DNA of 64,000 nt from Sphingobacteriales bacterium (GCA_016192105.1 JACPUV010000023.1:1-64000), one strand, 5' to 3'. Positions 15,727-25,323 are shown, counted from the stretch's first letter. Translations and numbers: made by a program. The notes: generated by a model not told the origin, from the sequence alone.

Positions 15727-16983
15727 ATGAGAAAAGTTATACCCACCTTATCTTTTTGCCTTGCCATTCTTTTTATGAATCCCGGAAACAGTTCTGCCCA
15801 GCAGGCAGACCGTTTTGCCTATGCGATCACGGATGTACAGCCAACGGGCAGCAACTGGAGTTTCCTGCGAAAGCTAAACCTCCGGACCGGGGAATACAGT
15901 CCCGTATTGCTGGATGGCAGCAATGCCGCCTTACCGGCTTACAATGCCGCTACCAAAAAACAACTGGAAACCCCGTTCAGTGATGCCCGTTTCGGCACGG
16001 TGGCGAATGCCGCTTTTGGAAACGGGGTGGCGGCCATGGCCTATGATAAAAAAAGCAACCGGCTGTACTATACACCCCTGCTGTTTGACCAGTTAAGGTA
16101 TATCGACCTGAAGACCCTGAAAGTGTTCTTTGTCCTGGATAAAGGCTTTACCGGCAAACCCGTTAAATCCGCCGACCAGGGAAATATCGTGACCCGGATG
16201 ACCATTGCCTCCGATGGAAATGGTTATGCCCTTACCAATGATGCCACCCAGCTGGTTCGCTTCAGTACCGGGAGGAAATTGGTAACCGAAGACCTGGGCA
16301 GCCTGGTGGATGACCCGGCCAATAAGGGTATCTCCATTCACAACTCCTGCAGCAGTTTTGGCGGGGATATGATCGCTGATGATAACGGTAACCTGTATGT
16401 GTTTTCCGCCCGCAACCATGTATTCAAAGTGGATCTTTCCACCAAGGTAGCCACCCACCTTGGTATGATCAGCGGATTACCCGGGAACTTCACGGTAAAC
16501 GGAGCCGCTGTGGATGCCGACAACCGTATTGTGGTGAGCAGCGCCACAATGCCTGAGTATTTCACCGTGGATTACCGCAACTGGTCCGCCAGTCCCTATG
16601 CTATTACCGGCAGTTCCTGGAACAGTTCGGACCTGGCCAACAGCAACCTGCTGGTCAGCCATGAAAAAAATACAAATACAGTCAATTTTGTATCCCGCAA
16701 CCCGGCACCCGGCAGTGCAGATAGTAAGATCAGCCTCTATCCGAACCCGGTAACCAATAACCAGTTTGTCATGCAGTTCAGCCAGTTGGAACCGGGTTCC
16801 TACACCATCAGGGTAACGGATGTGATGGGGCGCCAGGTACTGCAGCAGTCACTCAGCATCAGCGGAGAAAGCCATACAGAACTGCTGAAACTTGATCCGG
16901 CCGCCGCCAAAGGAATTTATTTAATAAAGGTAACCGGCCAGAACAGCCAGGAGATGTACCATACGAAGATCGTGGTGCAATAG
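15727..16983 (+). CDS. T9SS-exported beta-propeller-like protein
   Basis: The 418-residue protein has a signal peptide (to about residue 25, NSSAQ) and a repetitive beta-rich region. That region holds GVAAMAYDKKSNRLYYTPLLFDQLRYIDLKT, MTIASDGNGYALTNDATQLVRF and GNLYVFSARNHVFKVDL, a pattern typical of propeller blades. The C-terminus is a type A T9SS sorting domain (LYPNPVTNNQF ... YHTKIVVQ). It lies downstream of and resembles the preceding T9SS gene, and may be a shorter relative. A terminator separates the two, so they are not one operon. Its ligand is unknown. Confidence 0.85.
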   Translation: MRKVIPTLSFCLAILFMNPGNSSAQQADRFAYAITDVQPTGSNWSFLRKLNLRTGEYSPVLLDGSNAALPAYNAATKKQLETPFSDARFGTVANAAFGNGVAAMAYDKKSNRLYYTPLLFDQLRYIDLKTLKVFFVLDKGFTGKPVKSADQGNIVTRMTIASDGNGYALTNDATQLVRFSTGRKLVTEDLGSLVDDPANKGISIHNSCSSFGGDMIADDNGNLYVFSARNHVFKVDLSTKVATHLGMISGLPGNFTVNGAAVDADNRIVVSSATMPEYFTVDYRNWSASPYAITGSSWNSSDLANSNLLVSHEKNTNTVNFVSRNPAPGSADSKISLYPNPVTNNQFVMQFSQLEPGSYTIRVTDVMGRQVLQQSLSISGESHTELLKLDPAAAKGIYLIKVTGQNSQEMYHTKIVVQ

Positions 16984-17314
16984 GGCCCTCTGCCCCCTAA
17001 AAATCCCCCGAAGGGGGACTTCAGAGTCTGAGAGACTGAAATTACTTTAATGTTTGGTTTTGCGTAGCCGTGTCTGCAATAAAGGCGTTTATTCCTTAAT
17101 TATATTTTTTTGCCTGATCGCAGCGAAAAGGGCATCTGAAAAAGATTTTACGTCCTGCAATAGTATCTGGAATAGTTGAACTATCAGCCCCCATTTAGGG
17201 AAACTGAAGAGGCCTGAAAAACTTTACGCCCTGCAATACCACCAGGAAAAGTTGAACTACCGGAGGCTCAAGCCCCCCTTCGGGGGATTTAGGGGGCTTT
17301 CCCCTTCGAAGGAT
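16984..17314. repeat. Repeat-filled spacer after the T9SS genes
   Basis: No gene is seen in these 331 bp. Two inverted copies of a GCCCCCTAAA-type element are present: 16992-17021 (GCCCCCTAAAAATCCCCCGA then AGGGGGACTT) and 17270-17298, its reverse complement with two differences. Between them two direct copies of a roughly 48-bp unit occur (17136-17184 and 17213-17260), sharing TTTACGnCCTGCAATA and GTTGAACTA. This looks like accumulated small repetitive elements. Confidence 0.7.
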
Positions 17315-17707
17315 TTAGTGGGCTTCCCCCTTCCAAACCACCCTCAGTTTCCTCGCTTTCTCCCCGAAATCCGGGCACTTGCCATCTCCCTTTCCGGAAA
17401 ATCCGCCGCTGGGGGCGCAAAGCTGTTTACACTGCTCATCATATACCGGGTTGAAAAAATCGCAGCAGGGCATGGTGAAGAGATAGACTTTTTTACCATT
17501 GTACTCATATTCATCCACCTGTTGGGGCAGGACAGGCGGGATATCCTTAGCCGCACTGTCGAGTATTTTGCGCACACAGGCAGGAACGGAATCCGTCAGA
17601 ACCCGTTCCTGGTCAATGGGCTGGCCCGTCGCCACTTTGCTCTTTTTCTTACCACATTCGGTGGCCGATATCATGGGAAACGCGAGCAGAAGAAGGAGAT
17701 ATTTCAT
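17315..17707 (-). CDS. Small cysteine-rich exported protein
   Basis: The 130-residue protein starts with a hydrophobic signal sequence ([18 protein letters not shown]) that ends at a Cys followed by GKKK. It may be a lipoprotein, though the residues before the Cys are a poor lipobox. The mature part has a [34 protein letters not shown] region from about residue 81, with five closely spaced cysteines. I recall similar DUF6970-type proteins in Bacteroidota but cannot confirm it. It is transcribed away from obgE, sharing a short upstream region. Confidence 0.7.
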   Translation of the reverse strand: MKYLLLLLAFPMISATECGKKKSKVATGQPIDQERVLTDSVPACVRKILDSAAKDIPPVLPQQVDEYEYNGKKVYLFTMPCCDFFNPVYDEQCKQLCAPSGGFSGKGDGKCPDFGEKARKLRVVWKGEAH

Positions 17708-17739
17708 TTGAATGGTTCTGACTGGTTAAGGTATATTTG
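17707..17739 (+). promoter_or_regulatory. Promoter of obgE
   Basis: TTTG (17707-17710), a 21-bp spacer and TATATTTG (17732-17739) match the Bacteroidota promoter. Transcription from about 17745 supports the obgE start at 17783 rather than any upstream codon. Confidence 0.55.
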
Positions 17740-17782
17740 CAGTCCTGCCGGAAAAGGCGGGATACACCGTAAAAGTAAGGTT

Positions 17783-18784
17783 TTGGAGAAAAGTAATTTT
17801 GTAGATCAGATCCGTATTTTTTGCCGGAGCGGCCACGGGGGTGCCGGCAACAAACATTTTATGCGTAATAAGTTCACGGCGCTTGGCGGACCGGATGGCG
17901 GTGATGGCGGACGGGGTGCCCATATTATCCTGAAAGGGAACAGCAACCTCTGGACCTTACTGCATTTGCGTTATTATAAAAATGTACTGGCCGAAGACGG
18001 GGAAAGGGGCGGTGCCAATAACTGTCATGGCCGGGACGGGAAGGATATTATCATTGAAGTACCGCTGGGCACCATTGCCCGCGATGAAGAAAGCGGCAAA
18101 CAGGAAGCCGAAATACTCGAGGACGGGCAGGAGATCATCTGGATGCCGGGCGGTAAAGGAGGTTTGGGCAATTCTCATTTTGCCACACCCACCAACCAGG
18201 CTCCGGAACATGCACAGCCCGGACTACCCGGGGAGGAAGGCTGGAAAGTACTCGAATTAAAAGTGCTGGCAGATGTGGGACTGGTTGGTTTTCCCAATGC
18301 AGGAAAATCAACCCTGCTCTCCGTGATCACCGCCGCCAAACCCAAGATCGCCAATTATGCATTTACCACCCTGACCCCCAACCTGGGGATGGTGGAATAC
18401 CGCGACGGCAAAAGTTTTTGCATTGCCGACCTGCCCGGGATCATTGAAGGAGCCGCAGAAGGGAAAGGCCTGGGACACCGCTTCCTCCGGCATATTGAAC
18501 GGAACTCTGTTCTGTTGTTCCTGGTACCGGCCGACAGTGATGATCACAAAAAGGAATTTGATATCCTGGTCAGTGAACTGGAGCAATACAATCCCGAACT
18601 GCTCCACAAACAGTTCATTATTGCGATCAGCAAAAGTGATATGCTTGATGATGAACTGAAACAGGCAATCGAAAAAGAACTACCCGCTCCTATTCCCCAT
18701 GTCTTTATTTCATCCGTCACCAACAAGGGGCTTACCGAACTCAAGGACCTGCTCTGGACGGTGCTGAACCAACCGGCAGAATAA
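17783..18784 (+). CDS. obgE: GTPase Obg, translated from a TTG start
   Basis: Obg is an essential ribosome-associated GTPase acting in 50S subunit assembly and stress responses. From the TTG at 17783 the protein is 333 residues and begins [20 protein letters not shown], where the family normally starts. The open frame upstream runs antisense to another gene and is not Obg-like. The Obg fold holds [11 protein letters not shown] (near residue 35). The G domain has [17 protein letters not shown] and the AISKSDML (NKxD-like) motif. No ATG exists near the start. The promoter at 17707-17739 fits this choice. Confidence 0.93.
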   Translation: MEKSNFVDQIRIFCRSGHGGAGNKHFMRNKFTALGGPDGGDGGRGAHIILKGNSNLWTLLHLRYYKNVLAEDGERGGANNCHGRDGKDIIIEVPLGTIARDEESGKQEAEILEDGQEIIWMPGGKGGLGNSHFATPTNQAPEHAQPGLPGEEGWKVLELKVLADVGLVGFPNAGKSTLLSVITAAKPKIANYAFTTLTPNLGMVEYRDGKSFCIADLPGIIEGAAEGKGLGHRFLRHIERNSVLLFLVPADSDDHKKEFDILVSELEQYNPELLHKQFIIAISKSDMLDDELKQAIEKELPAPIPHVFISSVTNKGLTELKDLLWTVLNQPAE

Positions 18785-18801
18785 TACCCGGTAGCGGGTA
18801 T
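18784..18801. repeat. Palindrome ATACCCG-N4-CGGGTAT after obgE
   Basis: A 7-bp perfect inverted repeat overlaps the obgE stop codon region, without a T-tract. It closely matches the palindrome after paaE at 7401-7416. Confidence 0.5.
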
Positions 18802-18847
18802 GGACAGCCGTAGCAGTATGCAGTAGCTTTACTTCAAATTTACCACC

Positions 18848-19660
18848 ATGAAAAAGGCGCTGATCCTGGCCGCAAGCTCCCTGCTGATTACCCTGCATAC
18901 GACTGCACAACCCGTAACCAAAGAATTAAAAGAAGTATTGCAACTGCCGGTTACCCGGGAAGGAGGGGCCAATGGGGCCGCAGTAGCCTGGCACCCGGTT
19001 CTGAAAAGATATTATACGGCTATCGGTGGCAATGTAAATTTCCCCCTTGATGTATTTGATATAATGGGAAAGCGGGTCTCTGACGGTACAGAAACCACCC
19101 TGTTTGACATAAGAGGTTTATGGTATAACCCGAAACGGAAGACCCTGCAGATGAATGGGTACAATGATTTCGGCTGGGCCGAATATAAACTGAATACAAA
19201 AGGGATCCCGGTGGATACCCTCCTGCTGCACGGAGGAATGAATCAGCCTTTCGAGCAATCAGCCGGCGCATTCAACCCGCAGGAAAACATAGTGTATTTC
19301 CTGAATGAAAACGGACAGCTGGAGAAATATGATTACAATACGGCCGCTTACCTGGAAACCCGGGATCTTTACCTGGGACTGACGGAAGATGAGGATGACG
19401 GCTTATCCGTAAACGCTGAAGTCATCGACAATTACAATACCACCGTCGTGATCTTTACCCGGATCAAGGGCGCCGAGATCGGGGTGCTGAATCATGTAAA
19501 CCTTGAAATTGAGTTATACAACCTGGCAGACGGCTATATTACCCGGATACTGAAATTACCCGAAGGGGCACCGGTTAACAGCCGGCTGAATTTTTCATAC
19601 AGCAATGGCATTTACTGGTTGTTTGATAAGGAGACAAGGGTGTGGAAGGGGTACAAGTAG
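18848..19660 (+). CDS. Secreted protein of unknown function
   Basis: I do not recognise a named family. The 270-residue protein has a signal peptide (MKKALILAASSLLITLHTTAQ). The mature part alternates short beta-strands with Gly/Asn turns (WHPVLKRYYTAIGGN, ETTLFDIRGLWYNPKRKTLQMNGYNDFGWAEY, NENGQLEKYDYNTAAY), like a partial beta-propeller. It ends with SNGIYWLFDKETRVWKGYK. It follows obgE by 63 bp in the same direction. Confidence 0.65.
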   Translation: MKKALILAASSLLITLHTTAQPVTKELKEVLQLPVTREGGANGAAVAWHPVLKRYYTAIGGNVNFPLDVFDIMGKRVSDGTETTLFDIRGLWYNPKRKTLQMNGYNDFGWAEYKLNTKGIPVDTLLLHGGMNQPFEQSAGAFNPQENIVYFLNENGQLEKYDYNTAAYLETRDLYLGLTEDEDDGLSVNAEVIDNYNTTVVIFTRIKGAEIGVLNHVNLEIELYNLADGYITRILKLPEGAPVNSRLNFSYSNGIYWLFDKETRVWKGYK

Positions 19661-19758
19661 TGCAATTGCTATCTGCGTATTGACACATTGGCATTGATTA
19701 TTCCTCCAGTCTGACCGGGCTGAAGAAATAATCAATGCCCAATTTCAGTTAGTAATAA

Positions 19759-21102
19759 TCAATAAGACCTTCCCACTGTATCACAGGCCGCCTTCAGCAG
19801 CGAATTATTATCCACCGCGTCCTGGCCCTTCTCCCACATCATCACACCAGCCGCTATGTCTTTTGCGAGTTTGGCCTTGCGTTTAACCGTGTATTGCCCG
19901 TTATAATAGATCGTATAATTGGTAAACCCGCCGGCGCTGACAATCGCAGAATCCAGTTGGGAATTTCCTCCCTGCGACAGAATCGTTTTATACGTCAATA
20001 CGGTATTGCTCTGGGTAATCCCCGAGGGTCTTCCATAAGCAGGTAAGCCCAGCACCGCTTTGCCCGCCGGCATGCCCCGGGTCGTCAGCCAGTAGTTGAG
20101 ACAGGTTTGCGCCAGTGTATAATCACTGTGATGGCGGTAAGGAACCGTGGTACTAAAATCATCGTAGGCCATGATATTGAAAAAATCAACATAGGGAAAG
20201 AGCTCATTGCGGATCGCATCCCTCGCCCCCCCGGCATATTTACCGGCCGTAATGGCGCAGGACAAATAATACCGCCCGTCCCGGTGTAATGAATCCGAGA
20301 GTTCCTTCATAAGGGCGGTAAAAGTAATATCCGAACCATCGGAGGTAGTCGGGTATTCCCAGTCCATATCGATCCCGTCGAGATGATTGGCCCGGACCAG
20401 GTTCATGACGGCTTTTATAAAATTATTCCGGCCCGTGAAAGAGGAAGCCATGTTTTTAAAATTGGTTTTCCCGTCCCCGCTGCCATCATTGATCCCGAGA
20501 AATACTTTGGCATTATTTGCCCTGGATTTGGTTATAACATCAGCGAGGGAAGTACCCGAAGCAGGTGCGTTTAATCCGCCGGAAGCGTTCACCCCGTAAA
20601 ATGCATAGATCACTGCATTGGTCATGCGAAATTTGACATCGGGTATATCAGCCAGGTTGCGGTACGAAGGCATATAGCCGACCACATAGTACCCGAAGGG
20701 GTTGGGCGACCGGATCTCAATATACGTAAACGAACTGCTGCTGCTCGTGCAGCCCGTCGCCGTGCCGGAGGCATTTTTCGGTAAAGCATACCAGTAATAA
20801 GTGGTATTGGGAGTGGCCGGTATGGTATAATTATAACTGGTGCCCGTTACACTGGTGGTAATGACAGTCGTTGGATTGGGGCTGCTGCCAAAATAAATAT
20901 CATAACTGGCGGCGCCACTTACTGCGCTCCAGTTCAGGGTAATGCTGGTGCCTGTTACAAAGGAGTTATTGGCCGGGGCAATACCGGCTGCACATCCCGG
21001 AACCGGTGCGGGGGGCGGATGAGGGGTATTATCCTTTTTGCCACAGGAATAAAACAACAGGAGGGCGGATACCAGGGCCGCCGGGACAGGTTTGATTTGC
21101 AT
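19759..21102 (-). CDS. Chitinase-like GH18 lipoprotein
   Basis: This glycoside hydrolase family 18 protein probably cleaves chitin or related N-acetylglucosamine polymers outside the cell. The 447-residue protein has a lipoprotein signal (LLLFYSC, Cys20) and a Pro-rich linker. A fibronectin-III/Ig-like domain follows (about 40-128, with ITLNWSAVSGAASYDIYFG). The GH18 barrel starts near 135 with GYYVVGYMPSYR. The catalytic DxxDxDxE motif is DGIDMDWE, with acid Glu249 and Asp245/Asp247. FFNIMAYDD and GVMMWEKGQD are further GH18 strands. It diverges from the S46 peptidase gene. Confidence 0.92.
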   Translation of the reverse strand: MQIKPVPAALVSALLLFYSCGKKDNTPHPPPAPVPGCAAGIAPANNSFVTGTSITLNWSAVSGAASYDIYFGSSPNPTTVITTSVTGTSYNYTIPATPNTTYYWYALPKNASGTATGCTSSSSSFTYIEIRSPNPFGYYVVGYMPSYRNLADIPDVKFRMTNAVIYAFYGVNASGGLNAPASGTSLADVITKSRANNAKVFLGINDGSGDGKTNFKNMASSFTGRNNFIKAVMNLVRANHLDGIDMDWEYPTTSDGSDITFTALMKELSDSLHRDGRYYLSCAITAGKYAGGARDAIRNELFPYVDFFNIMAYDDFSTTVPYRHHSDYTLAQTCLNYWLTTRGMPAGKAVLGLPAYGRPSGITQSNTVLTYKTILSQGGNSQLDSAIVSAGGFTNYTIYYNGQYTVKRKAKLAKDIAAGVMMWEKGQDAVDNNSLLKAACDTVGRSY

Positions 21103-21196
21103 AAGCAGCTATTCCTCCCCAAATTAAGCCATTCTGGTAAAACTCAGTCATTCGGAAACCCTTTTTCAGTAGGTTTGCCCCCTAAAATACACAAGT

Positions 21197-23362
21197 ATGA
21201 AGAAGATTTTCTTAACGATTGTCTTATTCCTTGCCGTCGTTCTTAAATCCATGGCCGACGAAGGAATGTGGCTGCCCCTGTTACTGGGACAGCAGGTCTA
21301 TAATGATATGGTGAAAAAAGGATTGAAACTCACCAAGGACCAGCTCTACAATATCAACAAACCCTCCTTAAAAGACGCGATCCTTATCTTCGGCGGTGGC
21401 TGTACCGGCGAGATCGTAAGCGCCGAAGGACTGATCTTTACCAACCACCACTGCGGGTACAATGCGATTGCCTCCGCCAGTACCATGGAAAGGAATTACC
21501 TGCGTGACGGTTTTTATGCCCGTAACAAAAGTGAAGAACTTCCCACCAACCTCAGTGTGCAGTTCCTGCTGCGCATTGACGATGTAACCAAGGAAGTAAT
21601 GGATTCCCTGAAGGGACTCAGCGGTACTGAACGCGTGCAGCGGCAGGGTGCCGTACTGGCTGTCATCAATAAGCGAATGAGCGATGCCGGCCAGAATATT
21701 GAGACAAGGGTAAGCGCTTTGTTCAAAGGCAACCAGTTCCTCGCTTTCGTGTATCAGCGTTATACCGATATTCGCCTCGTGGGCGCTCCCCCCGAGAGTG
21801 TCGGCAAATTCGGTGGCGATACCGACAACTGGGAATGGCCCCGTCATACCGGTGACTTCTCTGTATTCCGTGTGTACACTTCCGCTGATGGCAAACCCGC
21901 CAAATATGCAGAAGGCAATAAACCGATGAAGCCCAAGTGGTACCTGCCTGTTTCTTTGCGCCCGCTGAAAGACGGCGATTTCTCCATGATCTGGGGCTAT
22001 CCCGGCGGTACCAACCGGTATGAAAGTTCTTACGGAATCAAACTGGCGACTGATATCAACAACCCCACCCTGGTGAAGCTCCGGGACATGCGGTTGAAAT
22101 ATATGTTTGATGAGATGAAGAAAGACCCGGCTGTTAAACTGCAGCTGGCTTCCAATTATGCCGGTATCGCTAATTACTGGAAATTCTTCGATGGCGAAAC
22201 AAAGCAATTACTGAAATACGATGTGTTCGGGCAAAAACAGGCGGCTGAAGTAAAATTCAATGCCTGGGCCAAGGGCAAGCCCGAATACGAAAATCTTTTT
22301 GCCGACTGGGGCAAGGCCTATGATGCCTGGAGGCCTTATGCGGAACACCGCCAGTACCTCAATGAAGGCATATTCGGTTCCCCGCTGATCGCCTTTGCCG
22401 GTTCCCTGATGCAATTAGAAGCGGCGATGGTAAAAACCGGTGCCACCAAAGCGGATATCACCAAGGCCGTTGAAGCAGCCAATAACCAGCGGAAAGGATT
22501 CCTGAATGACGAGAACAAAGTATCCGACGAGCATATCCTGGCATCGGTTACCCGTATGTTCTACGAAGATGTGGACAAGGAACAACACCCCGTTGGCTTC
22601 TATGGTACACTTAAAAACAGTTATGGCGCCCTGGATGACGATGCGACCTATAAAAAATATGCTGCTGATGTATTCAGCAAGACGATGATCTTTGATGACA
22701 CAAAATGGAATGCTTTTATGGCCAATCCCGATGCGGTAACCCTGCAATCGGATCCTGCATTCGCGCATGCCAGCGCCTTCCTGGTAAACTATAATACCAA
22801 GTTCGGCCCCTTCTCCCAGCAATTCAATGCAAAAAATGCAGAGTATGGAAGACTCTACCTGAAAGGAGTAATGGAAATGGACCCGGTAAAAGCGAAGAAG
22901 ATGTATCCCGATGCCACTTTCACCATGCGGGTCAGCTATGGCAGTGTAAAATCCTACCGTCCCCGAGATGCGGTCTTCTATGATTATGTGACCACTTCGA
23001 AGGGCCTGCTGGAAAAATACAAAGCCGGTGATTATGAGTTTGACCTTCCGGCCAACCAGATCGAGCTGCTGAAGAAACGGGATTTCGGCCAGTATATGGA
23101 TCCCACCCGCAAGGAGCTGGTGATCGGTTTTATTACCACCAATGATATCACCGGTGGTAATTCCGGTTCCCCGGTGATCAACGGCAGGGGCGAACTGATC
23201 GGGTTAGCTTTTGATGGCAACTACGAAGCGCTGAGTCATAAACTGGCCTTCGACAAGGACCTGAACCGCACAATCTGCGTGGATATCCGTTATGTACTCT
23301 GGTGTATTGACAAACTGGGCGGCGGTTCCAACCTTATCAAAGAACTAAAATTGATGAAATAA
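21197..23362 (+). CDS. S46 dipeptidyl peptidase, DPP7-like
   Basis: S46 peptidases remove dipeptides from peptide N-termini in the periplasm of Bacteroidota. The 721-residue protein has a signal peptide (to about residue 20). The catalytic His region is GLIFTNHHCGYNAI (His84/His85) and the nucleophile Ser656 lies in GGNSGSPVING. A chymotrypsin-like fold with a large helical insert is expected. As I recall the family, Gly in the FDG-type segment (here FDGN, Gly674) marks DPP7-like hydrophobic P1 preference, while DPP11 has Arg. The length is normal for the family. Confidence 0.94.
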   Translation: MKKIFLTIVLFLAVVLKSMADEGMWLPLLLGQQVYNDMVKKGLKLTKDQLYNINKPSLKDAILIFGGGCTGEIVSAEGLIFTNHHCGYNAIASASTMERNYLRDGFYARNKSEELPTNLSVQFLLRIDDVTKEVMDSLKGLSGTERVQRQGAVLAVINKRMSDAGQNIETRVSALFKGNQFLAFVYQRYTDIRLVGAPPESVGKFGGDTDNWEWPRHTGDFSVFRVYTSADGKPAKYAEGNKPMKPKWYLPVSLRPLKDGDFSMIWGYPGGTNRYESSYGIKLATDINNPTLVKLRDMRLKYMFDEMKKDPAVKLQLASNYAGIANYWKFFDGETKQLLKYDVFGQKQAAEVKFNAWAKGKPEYENLFADWGKAYDAWRPYAEHRQYLNEGIFGSPLIAFAGSLMQLEAAMVKTGATKADITKAVEAANNQRKGFLNDENKVSDEHILASVTRMFYEDVDKEQHPVGFYGTLKNSYGALDDDATYKKYAADVFSKTMIFDDTKWNAFMANPDAVTLQSDPAFAHASAFLVNYNTKFGPFSQQFNAKNAEYGRLYLKGVMEMDPVKAKKMYPDATFTMRVSYGSVKSYRPRDAVFYDYVTTSKGLLEKYKAGDYEFDLPANQIELLKKRDFGQYMDPTRKELVIGFITTNDITGGNSGSPVINGRGELIGLAFDGNYEALSHKLAFDKDLNRTICVDIRYVLWCIDKLGGGSNLIKELKLMK

Positions 23363-23383
23363 ACGAACAGCGATAAAACAAAG

Positions 23384-23412
23384 AGCCTCCCCGGAAACGG
23401 GAAGGCTTTTTT
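23384..23412 (+). terminator. Terminator after the S46 peptidase
   Basis: AGCCTCCCCG (23384-23393) and CGGGAAGGCT (23398-23407) form a stem with one mismatch and a GAAA tetraloop, followed by a run of T residues. Confidence 0.9.
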
Positions 23413-23517
23413 CGTTTAAAGAAGACTCAATAGTTTTTTCCAACCACCTGCCCGTTTCGCTGCGGGGTGACCCGCAGTGTGAAATAAATACTTAACATTG
23501 CATACCCAATCCCCCGT

Positions 23518-24183
23518 TTGAAGAAGTCCTCTTACATATTATACTTAACTCTTTTAACCGGTCTCAGTGCCGGGGCGCAGTTCCCCACGTTCAGCCTGGG
23601 AACGGACCTGGGGCTGATGCAGAATTTCCGGCAGGAGCAGCGGTTTTCCACTATCAGTTACCGGGTCAACGCCAATTTTCACCTGGGCCGCCGGGACGGG
23701 ATCACAACGACATTCACACTGTCCGGGAACGGTAATTACAGGAATTCACTGGTTGCAACCGCCAAAGATCTTTCTACCACTGTACAGGAGCTGCCTTATA
23801 CCAATAAGGGCAAAATGCGGTTCCGCCAGCTGAGTGTGGGCTGGAAGCGTTATTTAAAAGGTGCTCCTGACGCCGGGACCGGCTGGAACCTGTACGGTTA
23901 TGCCGGGTTCGGTCTTTTGTTAGGACGGATTGACAACCTGCATTCGCAGGTGATCGATACTGTTACCTATCTCCTCCCGGTACAGGAAGGGATGGGCCAT
24001 TTCAAGCGACTTACTTTTGACCTGGCGATTGGTTGGGAGAAACCCGTTGGCGGTGACTTCTATTTTTATACCGAAGCCCGGGCTTTTATACCTTCCAGTG
24101 ATTACCCCAGCCGGTATTTATTAGTCAATAAGAACGCCCCTTTTGCCGGGATGCTGGGTGCCGGATTACGGATCCTGTTTTAA
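23518..24183 (+). CDS. Outer-membrane-barrel-like protein, TTG start
   Basis: From a TTG at 23518 the protein is 221 residues with a signal peptide (MKKSSYILYLTLLTGLSAGAQ). No ATG or GTG gives a better start, because the signal peptide begins directly at this codon. The mature part has alternating amphipathic strands with Tyr/Gly turns (TFTLSGNGNYRNSL, NLYGYAGFGLLLGRID, DFYFYTEARAFIP) and ends in ILF, as small outer-membrane barrels do. The family is not recognised. It is 10 bp upstream of the dipeptide epimerase. Confidence 0.65.
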   Translation: MKKSSYILYLTLLTGLSAGAQFPTFSLGTDLGLMQNFRQEQRFSTISYRVNANFHLGRRDGITTTFTLSGNGNYRNSLVATAKDLSTTVQELPYTNKGKMRFRQLSVGWKRYLKGAPDAGTGWNLYGYAGFGLLLGRIDNLHSQVIDTVTYLLPVQEGMGHFKRLTFDLAIGWEKPVGGDFYFYTEARAFIPSSDYPSRYLLVNKNAPFAGMLGAGLRILF

Positions 24184-24193
24184 TCTTCCAGTT

Positions 24194-25315
24194 ATGAGCA
24201 TTACCATTCAGCAAATCGAACTGTACAAACTCTCCATCCCGCTTGTCGAGCCCTTTATCACGTCCCTGGGCCGGGATGAATACGCGGAGAATGTGCTGAT
24301 CCGCATACGGACCCGGGAAGGCATCAGCGGGTTTGGTGAATGCAGTCCCTATATGCCCATCAATGGGGAGAGCCAGGATACCTGTATGAGTGTGGGACAA
24401 TTATTCGCCAAAGCGCTGACCGGAAAGAATGCGCTGGATATTGAAGGAGCCGTGAACCTGATGGACCGTATCATCTATGCCAATACCAGTATCAAGAGTG
24501 CATTTGATATGGCCCTGTATGATATTGCCTCCCGGCACGCGGGTATGCCCTTGTACCAGTTCATCGGCGGGAAGAATAACAAAACTATTATCACTGACTA
24601 TACCGTGAGTATCGGGGAGCCGGAGAAGATGGCGGCCGATGCGGTGAAGATAAAATCATTGGGCTACCCGGCCATTAAAGTAAAGTTGGGAAAGGGCGGA
24701 AAGAAAGATATCGAGCGTATGAAAGCCATCCGTGCCGCGGTGGGCCATGATATCCCCCTGCGTATTGATGCCAACCAGGGCTGGGAGGTTGAGGAAGCCA
24801 TTGAAACATTAAAAGCCCTTGCACCGCTCGCTATCCAGCACTGTGAGGAGCCCATACCCCGTTGGAATTTTATGCAACTCCCCCGGGTAAAGAAAGAGAG
24901 TCCCATCCCCATTATGGCCGATGAGTGCTGCGGAGATAACCATGATGCGGAGCGGTTAATTGGGTTGAATGCCTGCGATTATATCAATATCAAGCTCGGC
25001 AAATCCGGGGGTATTTTTAAAGCCCTGAAAATAGCGCGTATGGCGGAAGCGGCAGGGCTCCGCCTGCAGGTCGGCGCCATGATCGAATCGCGTTTAGCCA
25101 TGACCGCCTTCGCGCATTTTGCATTATCCTCCCCGAATATTGTGCATTTTGACTTTGACACCGCGCTGATGCTGCGGGAAGATCCGGTTACCGGGGGAAT
25201 TCAGTATAAGGAGAACGGGGTGGTGGAAGTGCCGGAGGCTGTTGGACTGGGAGCTACTATCCCGGAAGAATGGTTGGGGAAGTGGGAGAAGGTGGTTATA
25301 CGTCAGCATTCTTAG
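24194..25315 (+). CDS. Dipeptide epimerase (enolase superfamily)
   Basis: Members epimerise the second residue of dipeptides such as L-Ala-L-Glu. From ATG 24194 (MSITIQQIEL) the protein is 373 residues. Enolase-superfamily residues are visible: KVK (Lys162, Lys164), metal ligands Asp192 (RIDANQGW), Glu219 region (CEEPIP) and Asp243 (MADE), and the second general base Lys267 (INIKLGKSGG). The DxD motif at 320-322 (DFD) is the dipeptide ammonium-binding signature of this subgroup. Its position near an S46 dipeptidyl peptidase suggests use of scavenged or cell-wall dipeptides. The exact substrate is unknown. Confidence 0.9.
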   Translation: MSITIQQIELYKLSIPLVEPFITSLGRDEYAENVLIRIRTREGISGFGECSPYMPINGESQDTCMSVGQLFAKALTGKNALDIEGAVNLMDRIIYANTSIKSAFDMALYDIASRHAGMPLYQFIGGKNNKTIITDYTVSIGEPEKMAADAVKIKSLGYPAIKVKLGKGGKKDIERMKAIRAAVGHDIPLRIDANQGWEVEEAIETLKALAPLAIQHCEEPIPRWNFMQLPRVKKESPIPIMADECCGDNHDAERLIGLNACDYINIKLGKSGGIFKALKIARMAEAAGLRLQVGAMIESRLAMTAFAHFALSSPNIVHFDFDTALMLREDPVTGGIQYKENGVVEVPEAVGLGATIPEEWLGKWEKVVIRQHS

Positions 25316-25323
25316 CGGCCATA

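Noticed and set aside
17252..17782. An N-terminal extension of Obg by 177 codons
   Set aside because: The extension lies antisense to a separate exported-protein gene and upstream of the obgE promoter, and does not look like Obg. The family N-terminus begins at the TTG at 17783.
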